NCBI RefSeq assembly: GCF_030463565.1
Contig: NC_134656.1
Location: forward strand, 5,628,501 to 5,692,500
Direction: 5' to 3'
DNA from: Pelecanus crispus
Taxonomy: Eukaryota > Chordata > Aves > Pelecaniformes > Pelecanidae
DNA: 64,000 nt
Part shown: positions 1 to 12,000 of the stretch, piece after piece
Layout: each line of letters starts with the position of its first letter
How positions within the stretch are numbered: the first letter of the stretch is position 1
The notes under the pieces: generated by a model
Database searches by the model: none
Told to the model about the DNA's origin: nothing
Seen by the model: only the letters and a program-made list of their open reading frames with translations
Translations under genes and position numbers: made by a program

Positions 1-3000
1 ACCAGAATGTGGATCTTGAATGTTCATCTACTAAGAAATACAGTGAGACAGTCACATTTGTTTTATGGGTTTCATCACACTAGTGTAGATTTGACTTAGT
101 CACTCTGTCTAAAAGCTGTTATCTCCACACAGAGATTTTAGTTGTAACACTGGAGGAAGGAATCTTAACGGGAAGATGTGGAAATTGGAAGAGGATGAAT
201 AGAGTCAAGAACGTAGTCACACGTCTGAACTGTGACTGGCTGATTTCAGAGATTTGGCAGATACTTTTAATCATGAACAATAGGTTTAAGTGATTGCTGT
301 CAGGTACTTTTTACAACAAGGCTGAATTTCCAACTGTTAACCCTGAACACAATAGTAATATGAATGTTTGCAAACATTTTTTTGCCTTCTGTATTTCTAC
401 CTGGATTCCCACCTGCAGAATTTTGATGCATTTTGGGCATAAGTGCACATGCTCTGAATCTCTTTGCCTAGTGGTTAGTAAATTAAAATACTGGCAAGCA
501 TTGTTGTTGCTTCCAAAAGCAAAATACAAGCAAATATATGCATTTTCAGACCTATCTTAGAAACTCTCTCTTGATCATGTTATCCAGGAGGCAAGGATAA
601 GTGGTAAGATTGCTCTCCTTCTGGGCCCATTTTTTTTGCAGCGTCATTGTAATTATACCAAGAGTGGTGATTTTTTTTTTTTTTTTTAGGAGCCCTTCTT
701 ACACAGTATTTTCTTGATGAATGGAAAATGGAACATATGGTAGATAGCACGTACAGGCAATGCAATTACATTTTAGTAACTGATCCAGCTTGGATAAATT
801 TTCATAATGCATTAGTCACTACTGTGTGAATTAAGGTAGAGAGAGATAATGGACATGGGTGTAGAAACAATGAATGTAGACATTGTGTCTGATTCTATGA
901 ATGACAGGGACATCTAAGAGAAGAACTGCTTGATAACATTCTCTGGTGACTTCTTATGTAAAATTATTTTGTACAGTGAGTACTGAATCTAATTGGACCA
1001 CAATGGTGTAATTGAGAATGGAAGATCAGTTCCTTTCATCTTTCTGTGTAAAGTAATCTATTTCCCCAGTCACATTTTTTCCCCCTGCTTGTAATTTCTT
1101 CCATTTTCTCAACAACTTCAGGGTAAGGAGGTCCTCCCAGTTTTAATAGCCCCTGAATTCTTTTTGAAGCACAGAACATGTTACCACAGGCATGTTATTA
1201 ATTATGGATATTTCCTTAATTCTGCTTCTCTGACCGTTGTCCAACAGTTCATGTCTGCCTATCTACATCTGTTACAAATGAAGAAAAGTTCTTGTGTTTT
1301 TCATATCAAACATGTAATAATGACCATTTGGCTTCTGTTCTTAAGTCAATGTAAATCCTTTTCATATAATCTCTTAAGCTTTATAATATTGCACAGGATG
1401 AGGCTGCTTTTTTATGCTTTACTTAGCTATATTTACATTCTTGCTTCTGGACAACTAGTGATTTTAGGTCTGAGACCTTTGTATCATTTCCCTTTTGAAT
1501 ATTTGCTCCACTTGGAGCTAGCATAACTGATAACTAGAATCTAACAAAGTTATGCAAAACTTCTTCATATGAGGGCTGAGTTGGAATAAAAACCACTCGT
1601 GGGCTGTGGAGGCTGTGATGGTGTGTTGTGTGCCTGTATTGTCTTCCATTTGAGGAGCTCAATGCAAATTATTCTCTGTAAGCAGTGGGAACATTAAGAG
1701 GCATCGTAGAGTTAATAGTCAAATTACTTTTAAAGAGGTGTAATTTTCCCTGTTCCTCCTTCCAGCCAACACACATAAACATGTATGTACACATAGCTGT
1801 CTAAACTGATAGTTGTGCCTGTCTCATAATTGCATTTGTACATACAGGTTTTGAGAGTCAAGCTAACTATTACAGCCCTGGCTTAGCTTCCCAGTAAAGT
1901 ATTCCTCCTCTCAAGACTGTGGTTTCCTAATATAGGTAGTAACAACCCTGGCTCCGTTTCGCCTCTTTAGTTGCTAACCTAGGTTGCTGCCAGTGCATGC
2001 TATGGAAATAAATTTTGCTCTTTTCTTTTTGCATTAATCATTTTGATGGAGAGGGGGAAGTTTCTGTAATGGCTTCTTTTTACAGAGGAGAGAGGACAAC
2101 GGCAGCTTTTCTGAATGACCCTGTCATACTCCCATCCATGTATTTGAGACAAAATGTTTTATTTGGGAATGTACAATGAAATGAGAAAAATTCAGATGTT
2201 TTCAAGAAAAATCTGAATATGATATATATAATAAAGAATGATAAATCATAGAAAGATTTTTAGATATAAACACTGACTATAGCTCTATCAGTGTAAAAAG
2301 AGTGGGGAGGGCTGTTGATGTGACCTTAATTTTGCCCTGTGAATACCTCTGTAATGTGTAAGAGGCTTTGCTTTGCAGAGGTTAAGTGTAATTCAGAAAG
2401 ATATATTGAAGCCTGACTCCATAAAGGCTTAGCTGTCTACGTTTGTCTAGAATGACTGACCTCATCAGCAGTACTACTGAGCCTAAGTAGCATTCAAAGA
2501 CATCTGGAAAACAAGATCACAGTACGTTACGAAACACAGCTCCCATGGATTTCATCCAATTGCGTGTTTGGTTAATGGCATAAGAATCTTTGAAAAGAAT
2601 CAGAGTCTAATAATCTCAACTAGCTCACTGAAACACTTCCAATCATTGCTGGTTTAGGTACATTAAGTAATATTATAGCCAATGTTATGCTTAGAATTGC
2701 TTGTTTTGTCAATCAGTGAAACAAAAACATGCCACAACTGCATATACACAAAACTTGTGATGCTTAAAAAACTGAATTATGGGCTAATTAATTGACTGTA
2801 TTAGAATCACCTTGTTTTGGTTTTTTAAACCCTAATAGTAATTAGGGACTGATAATGAGACTTACATAGTGGGTTTTTTAAAGCCAAACCAGTCTATACA
2901 CCTATGGCACAAGAATCCTTTTTGACCACTTTGCAAAGTACCCACAAATGTATTCAAGTGAGTCCACCCCTTGTTTAACTGGCTTTTGTAATTCTAAGCT

Positions 3001-6000
3001 CAAGCATTACGTAAATACGGAACATATTTAGGCAGTTGTCATGAGTAGTCAATAGGTACATTGACTTTGACTGTGAGAAAGAAAACCACTTTTTTATATT
3101 TAAGTACTGCTTAAACTTAAGAGAATGGCTTATAACCAAACTGCGGTAACATTACAGTTCCCTGGAAGACACAGCTTTTAATTTACATACTTCTACATGA
3201 CATTTATCCGGTTCCATCAGGACACTTTAAATGTGCTGTTAAAATCTCACAATATTTTAAAGTCTAAAAAAAAAAAATATTGACTTTTTCATCCATGTGA
3301 CTTTTGTCAAATGCTGATGGTAAATGGAAAATACAGACCAGGAGTCTTAAACTGCAGCCATAATTCCACACAAATCATTAATGATTTAACAAAGCTACTT
3401 AACTACATGAAAATTATTATAATGTAAGCACTCATGAATGGGAACAAATTTGGTTGTGTAAAGAAAACATAGGCAACATACAAAACCAGATACACATTAT
3501 AAATAAGGCAATGTGTTTAGGTGCCGCTCTCTGTATCAGTAGCACATATACAGCCACAGAAGTACTAAATATTTTAGGCATTGTGTTTTGGGGAAGCTAT
3601 TGACAAACAAGAATTTAGGAATAAAAAACAGGACTGGAAAGAAAGTCTATTCCAGCCCTAAATAATATTATACCTGTAACAAGAAATACTTGCCTTAACT
3701 GTTACTGAAGTTCCCAAGTGATGAAGAGTCTAATCTCCCCGGATTATTTGTTACATGCTCAGTTGCCTCTTAAACAGGAAGCTTTTCTTAATATCTAGTT
3801 TACATGCTGCAAATTAAGCCCATCATTTCATATCCTCCCAGAATGGATGTGGAAGACAGATGATTGTGATAGTCTTCCCACATTCTTCTACTGAATTTTT
3901 TTGTGCATATTCCCTTAATTTTCTCTTCTGATAGCTAGCCAGCTCTTGTTATGTTTTCTCATAAATTATGTATGCAAGGCGTATCTTTATATTTGTTGGT
4001 GATCTCTGGGCTTGCTCTGGTTGGTTTGCACCCCTCTCATCCACCCTTGCGTATGAGTCGGGGTTTGCCAGGGAGATCAGTGAAGTATCAATAATTAATA
4101 AGATCTAATATAAAAGTTTGAAACAATAAGAAATAGTTTGTTCACATCTAAAGAGGGAAAATCTGAAACACCCACTTCTTCACAGTCTATTTGAGTAGAT
4201 GTAGGTGTTGAATATAAAGCTTACCAGTGATCAGCATTTCTTGTTCATTTGCTTCTGTCAATAGGAGGAAAAAGTTGATGAGATGCATTCATGTGCAAAG
4301 GAATTTCAAATTCGCTTATAGCAAAGCAATGATCTGTCAGAACTGCTGCTGACTTTGAAGGATAAAGAAACACAGATTTTTCTCTGTGCCTGGTGCCCTC
4401 ATGTGGCTTTGATGTTCAGCTTCTTGCAAATTAATTAAATACATCACTGCATGGCTGACACTTTTGCTGTGTAAAAGGTAGAGAATAATTTGCCTGTATA
4501 GCCTTGTTTGTTCTTCTGTGAATACAGCATCTTCTGGAAAGCCAAAATACGCTATTTGCCATATTGCCAGTTGGATTTGGATATGTAAACTCCTTGAGTT
4601 CCCTAACTTAAACCAAGAACGTTTCTCACAGTCGTCACACATTCATGTACGTGATTCAGACCTTACTCCTCCAAGGGTTGTTATGGCTAAAAAGATTTGT
4701 GCTACAGTCGCTACCTTCTTTAGTGATACTGTTAAAAATGCCACTATAGATCTATTGGTGCTTTTAAAGAACTACGATTTTTTGGTTTTCAACCCTAATG
4801 TTAGGTCAAATTTTTATACTGTATACTGAGCTATAATATCAAGGGTTACTTCTGTCAGGAAATAGAGTTTAAAATGTACTTTTCAGCTAACTTAAAGTTG
4901 TCCCATTTTTCTTCCAGCTACAGCTGCAGCATGACAAAGAAATTTCTATATTTAATGCTGTAAAATATACACAGGATAAATGTTTCTTTGCCCAGTACTT
5001 CTGAGTCTGTCATTAGAATATTTCTGAATTACTGATCTAGAAATTCCACTTTAAAACACATCATTTAGCCACAAATATTAAGCAAAAAACTTTATATAGC
5101 ATATTCATTACATGTCCATAAGTTATAATACTAAAACTCTTGCACAAGCAAGAGGTGAATGTAGTTACTGTGGAGGCTGCTGGTGTGATTTAATGCAATG
5201 GCTTTCTTGTACTGTGCTTTCTAAAGGTGGTTGTCAGAGCCTTTCTTTACAGCTGGATCAGACAGATTTAAAAGATACGGAAATTTTCCATTAGCTCTAA
5301 AAGACTATACATTTTTAAGAGACTTTGCAGAACTTTGAAACATTTGAAATTTTACTTTGTCACATTTTTAGATGGAATGGCACAGAATTGAAAATTCTGA
5401 TTAAAAATTGAAAAAACCCACTTTCTTGTCGTCCATACCACCATTAACAAAGATGTATAGAGAGTTTGAAAATGAGGTTGGAAAAAGATCTGAAGCTAAA
5501 GCAGCTGAAACCAGGCATATGCTTTTTTGTTAGTATGATTATCTAATGAATGTATTCATGCAAGTACCTGCATGACAGCAGTCGTATAGCCTTTAATAAA
5601 GCTGGGCCAACAGTGTTGCTGGGAACACTATGACTGGTGTATCTCTGTAAGCATTGCGTTTCTTTTTCTCCTGCTTTTTCTACACATTCAGAATCCAGCT
5701 GTAACTTTGAGTGATTCCATCAGAAAAAAGTTCCAAAACTTTGTGTGGTTCAATATTGTGGCAATATTGATGGCATCTCCTTCGCCTCCCTCTTCCCTCT
5801 TCTTTTCTTCTTTTTCTCCCAAATTGGAGCTCTATTAGTGTACTTCTTTGAATTCACACTATTTAAATTCTTTGCACCTGGGATTCACCCAAATACCTCT
5901 CCAGTTTGTCTTGGAGCACAAATACTGAACAGAGCAAGAAAGATTTCAAGACAGTTTTTTCTTTGATCTTTCTTGTCCTTGTAATACCAAACCTAGTGAA

Positions 6001-7313
6001 ATTTGTCATATTAGTGACGTTATCAACATTTTTCTTGCTAATAACCTCACTCAGAAGTTTCCTGAGTAACATGTTAGTTGTTCTGCTAAGGTTTGAGGTA
6101 GACTAAGAAATTTAGCATAATTGCTACTAAAAATCATTAAATGTTAATATGCTTGAACTATAATACTAGTGCGTGTACTAAGGTCTTCATGTTTCATTTT
6201 TATGAAGATAAAATAATTTAACAGTATAAAGAGAAAAATCTAATATAAAAACAATCTATAGCTATATCATTCTTTTTAGCTGTATCATTCTAAACAAACT
6301 GGTGGGTTTTATACTGTATCTCAGTCGACAAAATATGCAATTTGCAGTGCTTTGCAATCCACCATTGTTGATGCCTTTCATTCTTCAACTGTATGCCTGT
6401 GCTTGCTGAGCTTTAAATACCAAGCTTCCCAAGTTAAGGAGGCTGTTACTTCACCTTATCCTCTCATTGTGTGGCATGTGGAGATAAAACTGAGGTTTAC
6501 AGAAAACTACCATAAGGTGTAGCAAAAGAACAGACTAGTTCACTGTATGTCTGAGCTGCAAATTCTGATCGCAACCCAACAGATCAGTAGTCATGCTGCT
6601 GTTACAAAAGCCCAGCACCTGGTAAATGAGGAGTAAAGCAGGAGAATAAAAATGAGAATAAAAATGCATGATTCCTCAAACTAATATTCATAGATTTTTT
6701 CCTTGCAGTTTTGACACCAATTATTGGTGTAATTGGTGTAATATTGTAACATTTTTAGAGAGGCAAAAATATCCTTCATGGTTCATCCTCTATTCTGAAA
6801 CAGTAGATTTTTTTCCTAACCTGTTTTTTTTTTTAAACATTAAAATTAGGAATTGGTGTAATATTTTGATCATTATTTTTGTTTTCTGTACCAATAATAA
6901 ATTTATGAACATAATTTGAGGCTAAAGGCGAAGCTCTGTATAGATGACCTTGAGTCTTGTCATGTTCATAGGACATCTGAAAACACAGGAATTGCATGGG
7001 ACTTAGCACTTGTTTTACCTCTGTTAGACGTTTCAGCATCTTTTTGCACATATACATTTGTTTTTCTCATGTAGTATACCAGATTTCTTTGTGAGTATGA
7101 TCTATATAAGCTTACCTGTGCATGATTAAAGTAAAAGCAATTCCAAATATCCCACGTAGGTTAATCCATAAACCACTATATATGATACGCAATATAAGAA
7201 CGGTAGAAGTTTAAGCATAGAATTTGACTATATTGTAGAAGTGGAATGTTTTTAATGTTTATCAGTTTAATCAAGCAAGTGAATACACTTGGTAAAATTA
7301 AAATAGCTAATTA
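1..7313. other. AT-rich non-coding region, no gene recognised
   Basis: This stretch is AT-rich, with stop codons frequent in all frames. The open frames are short (at most about 120 codons), lack recognisable domains and do not join through convincing splice sites. It contains a 17-T run at 671-687 and otherwise unique-looking sequence. From conserved order in other vertebrates it should be flank downstream of ZNF831, in the direction of EDN3. That is inference, and no EDN3 exon was seen. Confidence 0.6.
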
Positions 7314-7319
7314 TTTATT
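7314..7319 (-). promoter_or_regulatory. candidate poly(A) signal for ZNF831
   Basis: The plus strand reads TTTATT, giving AATAAA on the minus strand about 900 bases past the ZNF831 stop codon. It is the first canonical hexamer I noticed downstream of the stop. Nothing else proves its use, and a variant hexamer closer to the stop could be used instead. Confidence 0.3.
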
Positions 7320-8216
7320 CACATAGAAACCAGTAAATTTTAGGGTTCATAGCACAAAACTTTTTGTTAGAAAACAAGCTATGCCATATAGCTTCTTTAC
7401 TCTCAATAAAATAGCATCATTGCAGTTAAGATTACAATAAAAATAAAACATTCCAGATTATATTGGTTGGAACACAATGTGATGAATATAATGAGAAAAT
7501 CCTTGTCAGAAATTTTACCACAAGGAAATACCAATAGCTAACACCCATATTCTCCAACTAGAAATTAAGAATATTTGAGTAGATCTTGGCATAGAAGGCA
7601 CAAAACACAAAGCAAAGCATGCTTGTGTCATTTGTCACAAAGAAGCATTGACATTTGTGCAACATGGAAAAAGATCTGCATTTTTCCAGACTCTTCCAAT
7701 ATCACGGATACTTAGGGAACAGATCTTCCCTTTAATGCCACTGTATCACTCCCAGTGCAGATGGCAGTGACTACAAGATAAGAGGAGTACATAGAAGAGA
7801 ATACATCCATACCTTTCCAGGAAATCTTAGCTCATACGTTGAGGAAGCTGCTGCTATAGTATTGTTAGTAGTAAATAAATACACTGCAGCCTTTTAATAA
7901 TACAACCACTGGCAGCTAGCACTTGTGGGAATTATATAAGACTAGTAAGAATGTTAACAATGCTGGAAACCCTCATAAACACAGGTTTACCACTTGCATT
8001 TAAATGTGTGAGGCCAGCTCCCTCTTTGCTTCAAATGAGCTTTTTTTAAAAAAGTTTGAGTCCTTGAAAGAAAGGATTTTTCAGAAGAGAACGCTGCCTA
8101 TTGCACAGGGAATGGCTTTTCTGATTTTAAGGTGCTTCAGAAATACAGATCAAGCATCCGTAGTATTTCCTTCTGTAACGGGCCTTCATACAAGCATCTT
8201 GTTTGCAGCCTATCTA

Positions 8217-9071
8217 CTATATTTCTATAACAAGCCTATCTTCATCATCACTGCTAGTGTCATCATACTCAACTCTGGTTTGCTTCCTCATCATCTCTAA
8301 ACCTCTCTTTTTGTATGTCTTGGAGGGTTTTTCAGAGTTAGCCTTGAACTCGAGGGACCTGAGAGTAATTGGGGGCTTTTTAAAGGTAGTAGTAGCTGTT
8401 TCATGTGGCCTTCCGTAGCTGTTTGATTGCAGGTGGGTTCCATTCTTGTCTGCATTTCCGTGAAAGTCAAGGATTTTTTGAGGAAAGTTTACACGCTCTG
8501 TGTATTCTGTACTGGGTAATTTAGCCCTTGTGACTGACTCAGGAAGAGACTCTGCTTTTGAGCTGAATAAACGTGAACATTCAGGCTGGGAACCGCGAGT
8601 TGAGTTTTCTTTTGGAGATGAATATGTGTTTTCTTCAACTGGAGGTTTCTCCCTTCCTAAGGCCTGGATCACTGGGTCTAATGTACCAAATCTTTGACTC
8701 TCTGACTGTACATTTAGTATGTTTCCCTGGCTTGCTTCTAGATGGAAGGAAAGAGGACCAGTCGTCTCTGAGTTTGTGCTGTCAAGTTGGTCACTTGTGT
8801 CGGTATTTGTAAAACCAGAAGGGCAAGACCAACAAGAAGATGCCATTGAGTCACTCTGAATGTTTGGCTGTGACTCCCCTGGGACAGATCGCTGAAGCAC
8901 AAGTGGTTGTGTCACTAAACAGTGGATTTCCACATCACTGCTGACTTGCTGAATGGCTGTATTAACTGTGGATGAAAAGGAATGAGCTGTCACAGATATT
9001 TCCAGAGGAGCTGTAATGTTCTGAAAAGAGAAGTTTGTTCTTGTGTGTTCCCTGATTTGCCGACAAATGTC
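8217..9071 (-). CDS. ZNF831: ZNF831 terminal coding exon
   Basis: The exon begins after a good acceptor (AATTTCTACAG) with D-I-C-R-Q-I-R-E-H and runs 284 codons to a TAG at 8219-8217. The C-terminus is its clearest part: a basic stretch ([16 protein letters not shown]) followed by an acidic Ser/Asp cluster and the final DRLVIEI. This ending matches human ZNF831 almost exactly as I recall it. The middle is Ser/Thr/Asn-rich with no folded domain visible. The 3' UTR should follow below 8217. Confidence 0.88.
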   Translation of the reverse strand, partial: DICRQIREHTRTNFSFQNITAPLEISVTAHSFSSTVNTAIQQVSSDVEIHCLVTQPLVLQRSVPGESQPNIQSDSMASSCWSCPSGFTNTDTSDQLDSTNSETTGPLSFHLEASQGNILNVQSESQRFGTLDPVIQALGREKPPVEENTYSSPKENSTRGSQPECSRLFSSKAESLPESVTRAKLPSTEYTERVNFPQKILDFHGNADKNGTHLQSNSYGRPHETATTTFKKPPITLRSLEFKANSEKPSKTYKKRGLEMMRKQTRVEYDDTSSDDEDRLVIEI

Positions 9072-12000
9072 CTGTAGAAATTAGGGGGAAAAAAGAAATT
9101 TACATTTAAAATTTTCAATCCAGAGCAATTCCATCCTTTATAAAAGTGCAATGGTAACTAAGTTGACTATATCAGTAGAAAACATTTACCTCTGCTATAA
9201 CTCATATCAACTGAGCAATTAAGCATAATGTCAACCTTTATTTATACAACTATGATTATATTTGCACTTTTGTTTGGTGTTTTTTTTTTTTTTTCTTCCC
9301 ATTACCGCAGACCAAGTTACTCATCCCTCTTTTGATGAGAAAACTTTTTTTCCTCCCAGGGTGTGTGGGAGGTGTAGTAAAGGATGTATTTTTTCCTCAG
9401 GTGTTTTTCTTCTTGATTAGGTGACAGATCGTGCGAATAGTTCATGGATTATAGGGGTTAGTGGTTTCAAGCTGCATTCTTATGTACTGTCCAGGATGAC
9501 GTTCTTTTCATTCATATATTTTAATGTATATATTGCAACGATGTTTGTGCAATGTAGGGGAAAAGGTTTGTGATGAGTCTGTAAGAGATATTACAGGATC
9601 CAAGGTGGTGAGATATGTGTAGGAAATAAAATTACTTAGTAAAAAAACGTTTTAAGGATTAGGTTCCTAAGTATGATACTGCTTATGCTACATGAAGAAC
9701 CAGTTCTCATGCTACACAACAGCAGCCTGGCTCGGTAGCTTTTGTCTTCAAGTGTGGCCAGCAGAAGTCTAGGGAAAAGTATAAGAATTAGGATAAGCAT
9801 AGAATACTCCCAGAAGCTGTGCTGACACTGCATACAACAGCGCTATTCGCAGCGCATGCACATGTGTCAAAGGCCCTTCTAGCTAATGCAGCTGTCGGTA
9901 GCGTTGAAACCACAGCAGCACTGGCTTCCACAAAGGGCTAAAGAAATTCAGTTGCAACGCTGGATATACATTCTTCCCACCGCCACATGGCCATTGCTAC
10001 CCGACCCACTGTTCTAGTTTCAAGCTTACCGTGTCCGTCTCAGGATAGATACTCTGCGCTACATCTATTGGCACCCCCGACATTGGTGCTAATCGATCCT
10101 CTGACAGCAAGCACGAGAAATATCCTTTTTAATTGAGGCAAGTTTAATTGTTCTTTTAAAAAAGCTAATTCTAACATTAGTAAGTTTTCATGATATTTTA
10201 ACCCCCAAAACACCTTTAACACATTTTTAAACAACATCTGTGATACAAAATAGTCTCAACTTGAACTTTAAAACAGCTGAATATAATTCAAGTTTTAACT
10301 ACCAATACCTTTTTTTCTTTTAATAAAAAGTAATACATGAATTAAGGTACAATACCTACTTTTTTATCCATTTTGTCTTTTTGTTTAACGTGGTTTAGAT
10401 TTTCAGTATGGGAAAATACTCCTGAGTTATTCTTTCCTTCTTTTTTCCTTCCGCAAAGTGGCTTGTCTGAGGTGGAAAAAGATGTGTCTTTTTGCTGTTG
10501 TAGGTAATTTTCTGTTGAAAAGAGGTTGGAGAGCCTTTTACTTTGATTTTTATTCCCCCACATGCTAGAACTTGCTAAATTTCTCATCACATCACTGAAC
10601 TAACTTCTATGTTTTTACTATTTTCTGTAAATTTTTATTCTAAGCCTTACACACTTTCTTATTTAGTGTATATGTGTTTGGTTTGGGTTCTTTTTATTGG
10701 CCATTACTGTCCTGCAAAGTAGTAGCTATTCATATCTGCTATGAACAAACACAAGGTATTATCCCTGCTTCCAAGATGGTTGTGGCATAAACATCCTTTG
10801 CATTACTACCGCTAATTAAATGGGGGGGGGGGGGGCACTGAAACACAGAAAACAAGGCAACATACCAAACTCATTTCACACTGCAAACATATGATCTTGT
10901 TTCAGAAACTGAGAAAGAACCATCTTAAAACTGTTCTAGTGGAAGGTTATTTTGAACTATTTCTTTTTAAAATGCCCTCCTAATTGTCAAATTCACATAT
11001 CTAAGTATGGGTATGAAAGTCATTGTGCGTTCAGTTCTGAAAATGTGTGAGATGTTTGTGTTTTACTTCGCAGAACATACTGAAGGACAAAAGTGGTTTT
11101 GCAGTTCCCTGTGGAACAGGTGCATATCAGAGATACTACTAACGTTCATTCTCTTAAGAAATAAGCATTCAATACATGAAAAAATATTCAGAATACTTAC
11201 CTTGTACCTTTGATTGAGAATGGCACTTCTTATTAAATGTAAAGGGATGTGATGAATAGCCCTTTTTCAAAGCATCCAGTGTTCTATTTGGAAAACAGTG
11301 CTGCTTGCTTAGTCGGTTCAACTGACCATATCCATGTATGTGCCTCCCTCTGTACCTGCATTGCCAACGGCATTGGAAGGGTAAACAAATATGTGCTATT
11401 TAAAAGCAGCCAGAGTAGAATAATACCACATCATCAGGTAAATTTGTTAGGTTTACTGCTGTGAAGGAGATGTTCGTTTATGTCAACTCAAAAAAAAAAA
11501 AAAAAAAAAAATCAGGATTTTAGGCAAGAAACCCACAATTATTTTATTAAATTTTTCCTCAGTAGGATTCAGTAAATCCTTGGTTTGCTAAGAGAAAAGG
11601 ATTCAGGAATAACAGATCCTTTTTCCTATATCTGGAATTTTAAAACAGACTTCATGAAGATTTGAATTGTAGAGGAATCACCTGAGACTGCATAGGTGTT
11701 GGCTTTTCTACTTCTCATTTCACTTCTTGCGTGCTACTTATTCATCATCACTAATGAACAACGCAAGTATTTCAGTTATTTAGAAAACTCGCGCTGAATA
11801 ATCTAACTCTTTGTTTTCTACTCTAGCTTGATCTTTCAGTAACTTAATGATTGAGACTAAAGTACATTGGAAGGTCCCATTCCTGTATCGATACAATCAG
11901 TCACTATACACAGAGTAATAAGTAAATCTAAAATGATGTGCTTATTCAGGTGTTTGGTGTATTAGAAAAATATATTACATTTAATGATTAATAGTTTGGC

